Positions 54,822 through 63,536 of a stretch of 64,000 bases of DNA are shown one piece after another. The notes below the pieces were generated by a model. It had not been told where the DNA came from, did no database searches, and saw nothing but the letters and a program-made list of their open reading frames with translations. The stretch's first letter is position 1, and each line of letters starts with the position of its first letter. Source of the stretch: Deltaproteobacteria bacterium (GTDB lineage: Bacteria > Myxococcota_A > Polyangia > Polyangiales > Ga0077539); NCBI GenBank assembly GCA_947477565.1, contig CANJUR010000002.1, positions 1-64,000 of the forward strand. The letters run 5' to 3'. The translations under genes were made by a program, and so were the position numbers.

Positions 54822-56161
54822 CGTCTGTTTCCCGCCGTCGCCGTCGCCGTCACTTCGCCCTGCACCCGCACGCCGGTCACTTCCTCGCGGAACTCTGCCA
54901 ATTCGACATCGAGCGCGAACAACCCTCTCGCCGCGCGCAACAGTTCTTCGCCCTCTGCGCTTGCCGAAGCAGCCTTCAGGGCCACCGTGGGCGCGTGAAG
55001 CAGCTTGTTGGTCAGTGCTTCGAGCATCGCCTCAACCGCTGCCCGATCTGCCTCCTGGAGGTGTCGCAGCTTGCCCGCAAGAGATCTCTCCATCTCCGCC
55101 GCTGCCGCCGCCTGGAAGCGCTTCCGCAGCGCCACGATGGTCGGCCCGGCGCTGCGCTGCGCCAACTCCTCCGCACGAAAGGACGCCAACTCTTCGGCGA
55201 TCACCTTCTCTGCCTCGATCGTCGCGGCGGAACGCCCCTGCCCACCCTCTGAAACAGCCCGCTCCAGGTCGTCGACGTTGTAGAGAAAGACGCTGTCGAG
55301 ATCTCCCGCGGCGGGCTCGACGTTACGGGGAACCGCAATGTCGATGAGAAAGAGCCCACGTCCGCGGCGGGCCTTCATCGCGGTTGCGATCTCGTGCCGA
55401 GTGAGCAGGTAACCGCTAGCACCAGTCGAGCACACCGCCACATCGACGTGCTGCAGGAGCATCCCGAGATCGGTCAGCGGGTGCGCAGTCGCCCCGTACT
55501 CCCGCGCGATCGCCTCGGCTCGGTCGAAGCTGCGGTTGGCGATGAGCAGTGACGCTCCCGCGCGCGCCAGCGTACGCGCGGCCCCAAGGGCCATCTTCCC
55601 CGCGCCCACCACCAGGACCTTGCGGTGGACGAGGTCTCCGAAGATGCCTCGCGCAAGGTCAACCGCAACGCTCGCGACGGATACCTGCCCCTCTGCGATG
55701 CCCGTCTCCGAGCGCACGCGCTTAGCAGTCTGGAACGCCCGCGCCATCACCCGCCCAAGCCGACCACGCAGCGCCCCCGCCACACGCGCAGCCGCGACTG
55801 CCTCTTTTACCTGTCCAAGTATTTGTGGTTCGCCCACCACCAGAGAGTCCAGGCTCGCGCAGACCCGAAATGCGTGCTGCACAGCCGCCTCGCCCCGGTG
55901 TTCGTAGAGCGCGACGCCACCACCGCCGCGGGAGCGCAGGTGCTGCCGTAGCGCCCCCGCGACCGCTTCCGCGTCATCGCCCGTCGCGTAGAACTCGACT
56001 CGGTTGCACGTCGCGAGCACGACCGCCTCGCGCACCCCCTGCAGCGACAGAACCGTGCGCACAGCACTGTCCAGCCCATCAGGCGCCACTGCCAGACGCT
56101 CCCGTACCTCCAGCGGAGCGGTGCGATGGTTGAGTCCTACGACGACGAGGCCAGCCGTCAC
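54818..56161 (-). CDS. hemA: Glutamyl-tRNA reductase
   Basis: A 447-residue enzyme that reduces glutamyl-tRNA to glutamate-1-semialdehyde, the first committed step of C5 heme synthesis. The catalytic Cys is residue 52 in VLATCNRVEFY. GLNHRTAPLEVRERL opens the protein, the segment LDSLVVGEPQILGQVK follows, and the NADPH-binding fold has VLVVGAGKMALGAARTL. The C-terminal dimerisation helix is present. Start is GTG at 56161; it overlaps the hemX stop by 4 bp, and its own stop overlaps hemC, so hemX-hemA-hemC is translationally chained. Confidence 0.95.
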   Translation of the reverse strand: MTAGLVVVGLNHRTAPLEVRERLAVAPDGLDSAVRTVLSLQGVREAVVLATCNRVEFYATGDDAEAVAGALRQHLRSRGGGGVALYEHRGEAAVQHAFRVCASLDSLVVGEPQILGQVKEAVAAARVAGALRGRLGRVMARAFQTAKRVRSETGIAEGQVSVASVAVDLARGIFGDLVHRKVLVVGAGKMALGAARTLARAGASLLIANRSFDRAEAIAREYGATAHPLTDLGMLLQHVDVAVCSTGASGYLLTRHEIATAMKARRGRGLFLIDIAVPRNVEPAAGDLDSVFLYNVDDLERAVSEGGQGRSAATIEAEKVIAEELASFRAEELAQRSAGPTIVALRKRFQAAAAAEMERSLAGKLRHLQEADRAAVEAMLEALTNKLLHAPTVALKAASASAEGEELLRAARGLFALDVELAEFREEVTGVRVQGEVTATATAGNRR

Positions 56162-56967
56162 GGCCCGGCTCCCCGTACGAAGTACCCGACCAGGACCATC
56201 ACTGCGCTCGCGTAGCCGACGATGGTTCCGATTGCCGCACGATGGCCCCGCCAACCCGCCAGGAAGCGGAGTACGAGCACCGCTGCGAACACCCCCCAAA
56301 CGCCAAGCGCGAGGTAATGCCGCCAGGAGACAACAGGCATCCCGTGACCCATTGCCTCCTGAAATCCAGCGAAGAGCCCCGTGACGATACCGAGCGTCAA
56401 CGCCGGCAAGCCCAGCGCGATGCTGCGAAAGCTCGCCACGTCCAACACCTCTAGCGGCGGCAGGCGCAGAAACATCCCGCGCAGCCGCTTCTGACGAACT
56501 TCCCGCTCTTGAACGAGGTACGCCGCTGCCAGCGCGAACGCGACCGTGAAAGCCGCGGTGCCCAGGATCGTCGAGCCCACGTGCACACCAAGAAGCGCAC
56601 CGTTGAGCGGGGCCGCCGGGTGGGCGTCAACCCCTTGCGAGGCCAACAACATCAGCAGCGTCACAGGCGCCACGAAGACCCCAAGAGCCTCCAGTCGGCG
56701 CCTCCGAATGCGGAGCGTGAAGGCGACTCCAGCGACCAACAACGCGAGCGTGGACAGCCCCTCGTGAATGCCCGCAAAGGGTCCACGAGAGGTGCTCAGC
56801 GATCGTACGAGATCGTGCGCGAAGTGCGCGAACATGGCCGCCCCGAGGCTCACCGTCGCGGCCCGACGCGATGGCAGTGTCCCCGCCACGCCGAGAAGGT
56901 GCGTGAGCATCAAGACCGCTGCGATGAGATAGAGCAGCGCCGCCGCCGCAATGAGCCCGCCAAGCAT
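56158..56967 (-). CDS. hemX: HemX/CcsA-like cytochrome c assembly membrane protein
   Basis: A 269-residue protein with about eight membrane helices. It resembles the CcsA/HemX group: HVGSTILGTAAFTVAFALAA at about residue 130, LDVASFRSIALGLPALTLGI at about 180, and a final SWRHYLALGVWGVF helix with conserved His. The tryptophan-rich WWD loop of true heme handlers is not obvious, which favours HemX over CcsA. HemX proteins in Bacillus influence HemA level. It starts at 56967, 6 bp after the small gene upstream, and overlaps hemA. Confidence 0.82.
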   Translation of the reverse strand: MLGGLIAAAALLYLIAAVLMLTHLLGVAGTLPSRRAATVSLGAAMFAHFAHDLVRSLSTSRGPFAGIHEGLSTLALLVAGVAFTLRIRRRRLEALGVFVAPVTLLMLLASQGVDAHPAAPLNGALLGVHVGSTILGTAAFTVAFALAAAYLVQEREVRQKRLRGMFLRLPPLEVLDVASFRSIALGLPALTLGIVTGLFAGFQEAMGHGMPVVSWRHYLALGVWGVFAAVLVLRFLAGWRGHRAAIGTIVGYASAVMVLVGYFVRGAGP

Positions 56968-56973
56968 GCGTCG

Positions 56974-57408
56974 CTACTTCACGTTGTTGAGGAAGAAGGC
57001 CTGCAAGGCCAGAATCGTCTGCCGCTGTTGCCTCGGAACTTGCGAAACCGACGGCGAAGATCCGGCAGAAGGAGGGATGTCCTCCACCCTCGGGGAAGAT
57101 GGGCTCACGGAGACGGGCCGCCCGACAAAGCCCGGCTGCACTTGGTACGCGAGTTCTCCGAGCACCACCGAGTCGGACATGTATTCGCCGCCCATGGTTG
57201 CAAGTTGGGACAGATCCTTCACGCGTCCGACGAGCATCTCGGCGTCTGCGCCGCCCGACACTTCCGAGAGAAAACGAACTCCTTCCCGCAGTTGGAAGGT
57301 ATGCCCACCGACCTTGTCAACGAGCACATCGCCCTGGATGTCAGCGCGCCCGTCACTGATCCACGAATCGAGGGCCTCCTGAGAGAGGAAGATCCGGGTC
57401 GGATTCAT
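56974..57408 (-). CDS. Small hypothetical protein between pdhC and hemX
   Basis: A 144-residue cytoplasmic protein starting MNPTRIFLSQEALDSWISDG. Conserved-looking features are ADIQGDVLV, FQLREGVRFLSEVSGG and LAYQVQPGFVGRPV, followed by a Ser/Pro-rich linker and a final helix ending LNNVK. I do not recognise a family. Start ATG 57408 is used; the frame is open further up. It lies 6 bp before hemX and 52 bp after pdhC, and so sits inside a likely pdh-hem transcript. Confidence 0.65.
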   Translation of the reverse strand: MNPTRIFLSQEALDSWISDGRADIQGDVLVDKVGGHTFQLREGVRFLSEVSGGADAEMLVGRVKDLSQLATMGGEYMSDSVVLGELAYQVQPGFVGRPVSVSPSSPRVEDIPPSAGSSPSVSQVPRQQRQTILALQAFFLNNVK

Positions 57409-57460
57409 TGCAGCCGAAGATACCCCACGCACAGGCCCCGAGCACGCCCGGAGCGATCGC

Positions 57461-58753
57461 TCACAGGAGGATCCGCATGGGGCTCTCGACCAGGGACCGC
57501 AGCGCGAGCAACCACCTTGCGCCAAGTGCCCCATCGACGACCCGATGGTCACACGAGAGGGTCACCGCACAGCGCTTGCCCGGCAGCACCGCCCCATCCT
57601 TCACGACCGGAACGTCACGCACAGCACCCACCGCCAGGATCATGCTCTCCGGCGGGTTGATCACCGCCGCAAATCGGTCGATCTTGAACATCCCGAGATT
57701 TGACAGCGAGAAGGTCCCATCGGTCATTTCCTCTGGAAGAAGCTTTCGGGCCCGCGCCCTCGTGACGAGGTCCTTGGTGGCCTTCGCCAACTCACTGAGA
57801 GTGAGGAGATTGGCGTTGCGCAGCACCGGCGTCAGTAGACCGTCGTCAATGGACACCGCCATCGAGATGTCCGCGCGGTCGTACTGAACGATCTGCCCAT
57901 CAATCCACGACGCGTTGGCCTCAGGAACGGCCCGGAGCGCGAGCGCACATGCGCGCAGCAATAGATCGTTGACCGAGACCCTGGTCTCCGGCGTCGCGCC
58001 CTGGTTTACCTGTTCACGTAAGGAAACTAGCGCCTCCACGTCGAGTTCGGCTTCGAGGTAGAAGTGCGGCACCGTCTGCTTCGACTCGACCAGACGCCGC
58101 GCGATGACCTTGCGCATGGCCGACGCCGGACGCGCGGTGTCCCCAGGACGCAGCGCAAGCGGCCGAGTTACCTGCGCAGGGCGAAGATCGGACTCGGTCA
58201 CGCGACCGCGCTGTCCAGACCCGGACAAGGCGTCGAGATCGACCTCGCGCTCGCGAGCGATACGCCGCACCCGTGGACTGCTCGGTACGAGGATCGCCCC
58301 AGCCACGCCCCGCTCTCCCTTCACCGCCGCGTCGCTCGGGTCGTCTGGAGATCGGCTGAGAGACTGCTCAACGGTCGGCACCGATGGTGCCGAGAGCGGA
58401 GCAACACTTGCGGGAAAACGCGCGGACTGCGACTCCGCCGAGATGCCGCTGGGCGCGACGGCCGGCGGCGTGGACCCTGCGCCGATCGACGCGAGCAACG
58501 CCCGGATGTCCTCACCAGGCTCGCCGAAGATCGCCACTGGTTGACCGAGCCTCGCGACAGTCCCTTCAGGGATCAATCGCTGCAGCAGCGTCCCCCGGTC
58601 GAAACTGCGAAACTCCATGGTCGCTTTGTCGGTCTCAACCTCCGCGAGCAGGTCATCGACGCCAACCGCGTCGCCTTCTTTGCGCGACCAGCGCACGAGC
58701 GTTCCCTCCTCCATGGTCGGGGAGAGCTTGGGGAGTTCGATGATCTTCGCCAC
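57461..58753 (-). CDS. pdhC: Dihydrolipoamide acetyltransferase, E2 of pyruvate dehydrogenase
   Basis: A 430-residue E2. The lipoyl domain (residues 1-80) has the lipoylated Lys in EVETDKATMEF (Lys about 43). After a Ser/Pro/Ala-rich linker, the peripheral subunit-binding domain reads SPRVRRIAREREVDLDALSG. The catalytic domain (about residues 205-430) ends with the DHRVVDGALGARWL active-site motif. It transfers acetyl groups to CoA. Eight-domain copies found in some E2s are absent; only one lipoyl domain is present. The gene follows pdhB by 22 bp. Confidence 0.94.
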   Translation of the reverse strand: MAKIIELPKLSPTMEEGTLVRWSRKEGDAVGVDDLLAEVETDKATMEFRSFDRGTLLQRLIPEGTVARLGQPVAIFGEPGEDIRALLASIGAGSTPPAVAPSGISAESQSARFPASVAPLSAPSVPTVEQSLSRSPDDPSDAAVKGERGVAGAILVPSSPRVRRIAREREVDLDALSGSGQRGRVTESDLRPAQVTRPLALRPGDTARPASAMRKVIARRLVESKQTVPHFYLEAELDVEALVSLREQVNQGATPETRVSVNDLLLRACALALRAVPEANASWIDGQIVQYDRADISMAVSIDDGLLTPVLRNANLLTLSELAKATKDLVTRARARKLLPEEMTDGTFSLSNLGMFKIDRFAAVINPPESMILAVGAVRDVPVVKDGAVLPGKRCAVTLSCDHRVVDGALGARWLLALRSLVESPMRILL

Positions 58754-58776
58754 GATGCACTCCTACGCTTCTGCCA

Positions 58777-59754
58777 CTACGACGCGAGCACGGCGCGCAC
58801 ACCGCGCACAACGGTGTCCACCGTCGGGATCGTCAACTCTTCAAGGTGCTTGTTGTACGGCATCGCCGCGTCGCGTCCGGTAACCCTCAATACGGGCCCC
58901 TTCAGGGCGCTGAAGGCCTCGCGCTGGATGCGATCGACCACCTCCGCGCCGACGCCGCCGTACGGCCACGACTCCTGCACTACAAGCGCGCGACCGGTCC
59001 GCTCGATGCTCGCGAGAGCAGGACCGAGGTCCAGCGGACGCAGGCTTCGCAGATCGAACACAGCGCACTCGATGCCTTCCTTTGCGAGCAACTCGCATGC
59101 GGGCAGCACCACGTGAAGCATCTTGCCCCACGTCACGATCGTGACCGCGTCTCCGTCGCGACGTTGCGCACTGAGCCCAATGGGAACCAGATGATCGCCG
59201 TCGGGCACTTCACCCTTAAGACCATAGAGTCTCTCATCTTCGAGCACGAGCACCGGATTCGCGTCACGGATGGCACTCTTGAGGAGCCCTTTGGCGTCGG
59301 CCACCGTCGCGGGCGCGACCACCTTCAGTCCCGGGATATGGGTGTAAAACGCCTCCCAGCATTGGGAGTGCTGCGCCGCGGTCTGCTTCGCTGCCCCGTT
59401 GGGTCCGCGAAATACGATGGGACACGAGAACTGCCCACCGGACATCTGCCTGATCTTCGCAGCGTGGTTGATGATCTGGTCAAACGCCACAGCGCTAAAG
59501 TTCCATGTCATGAACTCAATGATCGGCCTCAGGCCCATCATTGCAGCGCCAACGCCGATGCCAGCGAAGCCCTCCTCAGTGATGGGCGTATCGACCACCC
59601 GGCGCGTTCCGAAGCGCTCAAGCAGCCCCTCGGTGACCTTGTAGGCGCCCTGATAGTACCCGACCTCTTCGCCCATGAGGAACACGCGGTCGTCGCGCTC
59701 CATCTCCTCGGCGATGGCCTCCCGCAGGGCTTCGCGATAGCGCAATTCACGCAT
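58777..59754 (-). CDS. pdhB: Pyruvate dehydrogenase E1 component, beta subunit
   Basis: A 325-residue E1 beta of the alpha2-beta2 type. Motifs: MRELRYREALREAIAEEMER, MGEEVGYYQGAYKVTEGL, EEGFAGIGVGAAMMGLRP, FRGPNGAAK, HSQCWEAFYTHIPGLKVV and ESWPYGGVGAEV. With E1 alpha it decarboxylates pyruvate using thiamine diphosphate. Its start overlaps the pdhA stop by 8 bp, indicating translational coupling. No E3 (lipoamide dehydrogenase) gene is in this window. Confidence 0.95.
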   Translation of the reverse strand: MRELRYREALREAIAEEMERDDRVFLMGEEVGYYQGAYKVTEGLLERFGTRRVVDTPITEEGFAGIGVGAAMMGLRPIIEFMTWNFSAVAFDQIINHAAKIRQMSGGQFSCPIVFRGPNGAAKQTAAQHSQCWEAFYTHIPGLKVVAPATVADAKGLLKSAIRDANPVLVLEDERLYGLKGEVPDGDHLVPIGLSAQRRDGDAVTIVTWGKMLHVVLPACELLAKEGIECAVFDLRSLRPLDLGPALASIERTGRALVVQESWPYGGVGAEVVDRIQREAFSALKGPVLRVTGRDAAMPYNKHLEELTIPTVDTVVRGVRAVLAS

Positions 59755-60703
59755 AAGTAAACGCCTCGATCAGTTCCTCGCCGGGCTCCGCACTCTCCTC
59801 GGCAAACCGCAGGCAATCCTCGATTTCAAACTCAATTTCGGCCTCGATGCGGGCGAAATCAGCATCGACCAATCCGAGCGTCCGCAAATCGGTCTCCGCC
59901 CTGAGAATAGGGTCGGTCTTTTTGCGCTCCTCGACCTCATCAGCCGTGCGGTACTTCCCGGGGTCGCTCATCGAATGACCACGGTAACGGTATGTCCGCA
60001 CCTCGATCAGCGTCGGCTTCGATGTCTCCCGTGCTCGCGCGACCGCCTCGCCAACGCGACGCTTCACCTCCAGAACATCGCCCGAAGTAAAGCGATCGCT
60101 CGCCATCCCATAACCGTGCGCCTTCTGGCTGGTGTCATGAACCGACATCGTTCGCTCGAGCGGCGTGCCCATGGAGTACTCGTTGTTCTCGACGATCACC
60201 ACAAGCGGGAGGCTCCAAAGGGCCGCTAGAGACAGGGCCTCATGAAACCCGCCGATGCTCACGCTCCCTTCGCCGAGGAAGCACACGGTCACTTCTTTCA
60301 GACCGCGGTACTTCGACGCAAAAGCAGCCCCCGCGGCAATCGCGACATGCCCCCCGACAATACCGTCACCGCCAAGCATCCGCTTCTCGGCATCGAAGAA
60401 GTGCATGCTCCCGCCAAGTCCCTTCGAACAACCGGTCACCTTGCCGTAGAGCTCTGCCATGCAAGCCCGTGCGGTCATTCCGCGAGCGAGGGCTATGCCA
60501 TGGTCGCGGTATGTGCCGACAACGGAATCTCCTTCGCCGAGGTTTGCGATTGCACCCACTGCGCTCGCCTCCTGCCCGATGTAGAGGTGCAAGAAGCCAC
60601 CGATTTTACCCTGCGAGTAAGCCTTCGCTGAGGCCTCCTCGAAGCGGCGAATCAAAAGCATCTGTCGGTGCAGTCCGAGCAGTTCGTCGGCGTTTGCGGC
60701 CAC
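59747..60703 (-). CDS. pdhA: Pyruvate dehydrogenase E1 component, alpha subunit
   Basis: A 318-residue E1 alpha. The thiamine-diphosphate motif is LGEGSVSIGGFHEALSLAAL through VIVENNEYSMGT. YRDHGIALARG and KGLGGSMHFFDAEKRMLGGD are diagnostic of the pyruvate/acetoin E1 alpha group, and the phosphorylation-loop-like TYRYRGHSMSDPGKYRT is present. GTG at 60703 is preferred because AGAGGGG lies about 10 bases before it; TTG at 60712 is an alternative start that is too near that site. The AT-richer gap 60713-60834 probably holds the promoter for pdhA-pdhB-pdhC and the hem genes that follow. Confidence 0.94.
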   Translation of the reverse strand: MAANADELLGLHRQMLLIRRFEEASAKAYSQGKIGGFLHLYIGQEASAVGAIANLGEGDSVVGTYRDHGIALARGMTARACMAELYGKVTGCSKGLGGSMHFFDAEKRMLGGDGIVGGHVAIAAGAAFASKYRGLKEVTVCFLGEGSVSIGGFHEALSLAALWSLPLVVIVENNEYSMGTPLERTMSVHDTSQKAHGYGMASDRFTSGDVLEVKRRVGEAVARARETSKPTLIEVRTYRYRGHSMSDPGKYRTADEVEERKKTDPILRAETDLRTLGLVDADFARIEAEIEFEIEDCLRFAEESAEPGEELIEAFTYA

Positions 60704-60834
60704 GGGTGTCAATCCCCTCTAGGTCAGGGTGGTCTGTGCGGGCAGCGAATCGCAAGATCCACGGCGCCGCGAGCATAAGGAATAAGATGAGTGTTGAAAA
60801 GTCGTGGTTTTAAGACGAAGGCGGTCTAGCGCGA

Positions 60835-61953
60835 TCAAAACATCGCGAAGCTGCCCTGTGGCCGCGGGGTATCGTTACGGGTACGAATGACGCCGCCGCT
60901 TCCACCCGAACGCCCCGAGGCGATCTCGTAGATCTTGTCGAGCGAGAACACGGTCTGAAGATAGAAGCGGGTATCCTGATAGGGGGCATACAGCGGGTTG
61001 CCGTAAGTTCCATCCGAATTGAGCAGGTTACGGAACACCTGATAGCCAACCTCTGCTGTAAACCAGGGCGTCGCGATCCAATCGACCCAACCCGCGAAGA
61101 TGGTGTTAGTGCGGACCGAGGTGGGGTTGTTGTGCATTAGCACCGCATTATCCGTTCCCTGGTAGGGGAAGATATGCTGCATTGAGAAGAACACGCCCGG
61201 GGAGATGTGGTCCCAGCTCTGCGCCACGATCAGCGCCCAGGAGACCGTGTTAGCTGCATTGAACAACCCAGAGAGCTGGTCATTACAGTTACCGCCATTG
61301 CCCGAGCCGAAACAGGTCGAGCGGTTCTCCTGCCCGGTGCGAATGCCGGGCGTTGTGTACTGATAGAGCGGGTGCGTGAAGGTGCCGTTCGCGATAATGG
61401 CGAGGTCGCCGCCCAGGACGTGGTCGATACCGTAGGCCGCCTGAAGCACGAGCCCGGGCGTGAAGATCACTGTGCGCGCCCGCGACTCAACGGAGACAGG
61501 GAACACCAGTCGCGGGGCGACCCAAAACTTCACCGCACCCCCGAGCGCTGGAATGCCCGTGAACCAGAGATCGAGGTTCATGTCGCTGAAGCGCGGCTCG
61601 TGCAGCGTCGTCGTGTTATCTGCATTGGTAAACTCGTAGTTAAACGCAATGCCAGCCCTGAGCTGAAGCATGCGATTGAAAGTCCACCGCGGGCGAATCG
61701 CGATCGACATGTCTACGGTGTCATTGGGGTACTGGGTCAGGTCACGAATGAGCGTCGGCAGCGACACACCGACGGTGGCCAATAGCTGCGTCTGCCGCCA
61801 CGGCAGCGGCGCCGGCCGCGCGGGAGCAACGGTCGCTGCTGCAGGAACCGACGGTGTCGCCGATACCGGCGTAGCAGTCTGCGCAGCGGCTGTGCTTGTC
61901 ACCGAGAATCCCGCGAGCAGCGCGGCGGCCCGAACCATCTTCCTCATCGACAT
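60835..61953 (-). CDS. Outer-membrane beta-barrel protein
   Basis: A 372-residue exported protein. A signal peptide (MVRAAALLAGFSVTSTAAAQ) ends near residue 25, then an Ala/Pro-rich linker, then alternating beta strands with aromatic girdles (MLQLRAGIAFNYEF, NLDLWFTGIPALGGAVKFWV, PWFTAEVGYQVFRNLL). The last residues GSFAMF end in Phe, as barrels recognised by BamA do. The strand number suggests a small-to-medium barrel, possibly a porin or a transporter; function unknown. The start is ATG 61953, with ATG 61947 an alternative. It follows the ExbB/ExbD genes and the 35-residue peptide on the same strand. Confidence 0.78.
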   Translation of the reverse strand: MSMRKMVRAAALLAGFSVTSTAAAQTATPVSATPSVPAAATVAPARPAPLPWRQTQLLATVGVSLPTLIRDLTQYPNDTVDMSIAIRPRWTFNRMLQLRAGIAFNYEFTNADNTTTLHEPRFSDMNLDLWFTGIPALGGAVKFWVAPRLVFPVSVESRARTVIFTPGLVLQAAYGIDHVLGGDLAIIANGTFTHPLYQYTTPGIRTGQENRSTCFGSGNGGNCNDQLSGLFNAANTVSWALIVAQSWDHISPGVFFSMQHIFPYQGTDNAVLMHNNPTSVRTNTIFAGWVDWIATPWFTAEVGYQVFRNLLNSDGTYGNPLYAPYQDTRFYLQTVFSLDKIYEIASGRSGGSGGVIRTRNDTPRPQGSFAMF

Positions 61954-62191
61954 CACTCGAGCTCTCCCAGAGGCGATCAGACTCGACCACCAGACCATTG
62001 AGGGTTGTGGACATCACCCGCCCGCGACCGCGTTGTCAACAACGGCCACTGAACGTCATGCGGAGGATGTTCAAGAAATAGACCGCACAGAATCTATACG
62101 AGTCGTCACCCGGGAAGATCCGAGCGTCAGGTTGCTAACGCAGACATCGCTAGCAGTTCGACTGCTCAGTGGTCCCTGCGCAGGCAACGGG

Positions 62192-62299
62192 TCAGCCGTC
62201 GCTGCCGCGGTCGTTGGGGGGAATCTTGCTACCGAGATACATCAGGCCTCCCACGAGGACGACCACCGCGAAGAGAGCAAGGATCTTTGGCCAGAGCAT
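62192..62299 (-). CDS. Small single-helix membrane protein (35 residues)
   Basis: A short frame beginning ATG at 62299 and ending TGA at 62192-62194. It encodes MLWPKILALFAVVVLVGGL then MYLGSKIPPNDRGSDG: a positively charged N-terminus, one hydrophobic helix and a polar tail. This is a believable small membrane protein, but no Shine-Dalgarno is seen; instead a run of ten C (on its strand) lies 4 bases before the ATG. It sits between an ExbD gene and an outer-membrane barrel gene on the same strand. Confidence 0.5.
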   Translation of the reverse strand: MLWPKILALFAVVVLVGGLMYLGSKIPPNDRGSDG

Positions 62300-62303
62300 T
62301 GTA

Positions 62304-62313
62304 GGGGGGGGGG
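62304..62313. repeat. Homopolymer of ten G
   Basis: An uninterrupted G10 (C10 on the minus strand) lies in the 28-bp gap between the ExbD gene and the 35-residue frame, just 5' of its ATG. Such tracts slip readily and would alter leader length, not a coding frame. It is also a spot where sequencing or assembly may miscount. Confidence 0.85.
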
Positions 62314-62327
62314 CGAGCTCAGCGCGC

Positions 62328-62903
62328 TCAGCTGGAAGTCCGAGCCTTCAGGACAAGCAGTTGGAACCCAGCGAAGCCAGACTGGCCGCAGGTGTAGAGC
62401 ACCTCGAAGATCGTTCGCGACGGGATGCCGTGGTCCGCGATGATGGCGATCTCCCCCCGGAAAGGCTGGCCAGCGCGTTCGGCGATGGTGCGCGCGACCT
62501 GCACCTGGTCACGCATCGACTCCGCAAGCGGATTAATCATCAGCCCGGTCCCGCCTCCACGCTTCTGCGACGGATCGACGTAACCGTTACGCAGGGAGGT
62601 AATAAATCGACCGTTCACCGTGATCGAAACCCTCGATACGATCACTTGCAGCGCCTGCGAGGGCGACGTGTTGACCGAGGAGTGCGGGAGCCGGAGGTCG
62701 TCACTCTGCGGCACGTTGGCAGGCGACGAAGACAGCGACTTGAGGAGGAAGACCAGGATGATGGTCATCATGTCCATCATCGCCACGATATTCAGGTCTT
62801 CTGCGACGTGCTCTACGCGGCGCGAGCGTGACTTCCGAGCGATCTCCCGCTTGACCTGCAGGATGCTCGCCTTCGAATGGGCGACGTCCGTCTTCTCAGT
62901 CAT
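62328..62903 (-). CDS. ExbD/TolR-family protein, second copy
   Basis: A 191-residue protein with the ExbD/TolR layout: a short cytoplasmic N-terminus, one helix (LNIVAMMDMMTIILVFLL, about residues 38-55) with the proton-path Asp, and a periplasmic domain ending near FQLLVLKARTSS. It works with an ExbB/TolQ partner to use proton-motive force across the inner membrane. It starts 3 bp after the first exbD. The pairing of one ExbB with two ExbD proteins is like the AglRQS motor of Myxococcus, though other Tol/Ton systems have it too. Confidence 0.88.
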   Translation of the reverse strand: MTEKTDVAHSKASILQVKREIARKSRSRRVEHVAEDLNIVAMMDMMTIILVFLLKSLSSSPANVPQSDDLRLPHSSVNTSPSQALQVIVSRVSITVNGRFITSLRNGYVDPSQKRGGGTGLMINPLAESMRDQVQVARTIAERAGQPFRGEIAIIADHGIPSRTIFEVLYTCGQSGFAGFQLLVLKARTSS

Positions 62904-62906
62904 CGC

Positions 62907-63536
62907 TCAGTTCCTCAGGACGCCGAGGGTGACCTCGGGAAAGAGGCAGTCGGGGTTGGAGTAGTTTCCCTGACCTCCATTTTCGGGGAGGTGGCATGCA
63001 TCGGAGCGGGACTCGCGCACCGCATCGACCGCCTTTACCAGCACCCCATAGGGGATGTCCCCATTGGGAGACACGTTGATCGAGTGGTCATCCTCGACCT
63101 CCGTCGCCCACTGCTGACGGATCGCCCGCATGCATTGTGTAAGGGCGGCGAAGTCGTGAGAACTACCATCGGCGTCGGGTGCGGGGCGGTTGGGCACCGT
63201 GATCGACGCCTGCCCGACCGTGCGACAGCCCGGCATCAAAAATCCACCACCGGCACCGACAATAAAGCCGTTGGGGGCCACCTTGACTGTGATGTTGAGC
63301 CGCTGTCGGGTGTCTGGCTGCGCATTGGAGTGGGGGCCGCTCGACGGCGCAGGCACAGGTATGGTGGCAGTGAACACGGTCGCGATGCTCGCCAGGATGA
63401 ACATCAGAACGTTCATGATGATATCGAGGAACGGGATGATGTTCAGCTCACCACCGCCATCGTCCGGCCCATGATGCTTGGGCTTGGACTTGCGGCTGAT
63501 GATCGCCCGCTGCGCAGCCGTGAACTTCCCGCTCAT
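62907..63536 (-). CDS. ExbD/TolR-family protein, first copy
   Basis: A 209-residue ExbD-like protein. Its helix reads LNIIPFLDIIMNVLMFILAS (about residues 31-50) with the conserved Asp, followed by a Thr/Pro-rich linker and a periplasmic domain with a Gly-rich loop (IVGAGGGFLMPGC) and several Cys (CRTVGQ, CMRAI, ACHLPE, DCLFPE) that the second copy lacks. The start overlaps the exbB stop by 4 bp (ATGA). Function and partner as for the neighbouring copy. Confidence 0.88.
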   Translation of the reverse strand: MSGKFTAAQRAIISRKSKPKHHGPDDGGGELNIIPFLDIIMNVLMFILASIATVFTATIPVPAPSSGPHSNAQPDTRQRLNITVKVAPNGFIVGAGGGFLMPGCRTVGQASITVPNRPAPDADGSSHDFAALTQCMRAIRQQWATEVEDDHSINVSPNGDIPYGVLVKAVDAVRESRSDACHLPENGGQGNYSNPDCLFPEVTLGVLRN

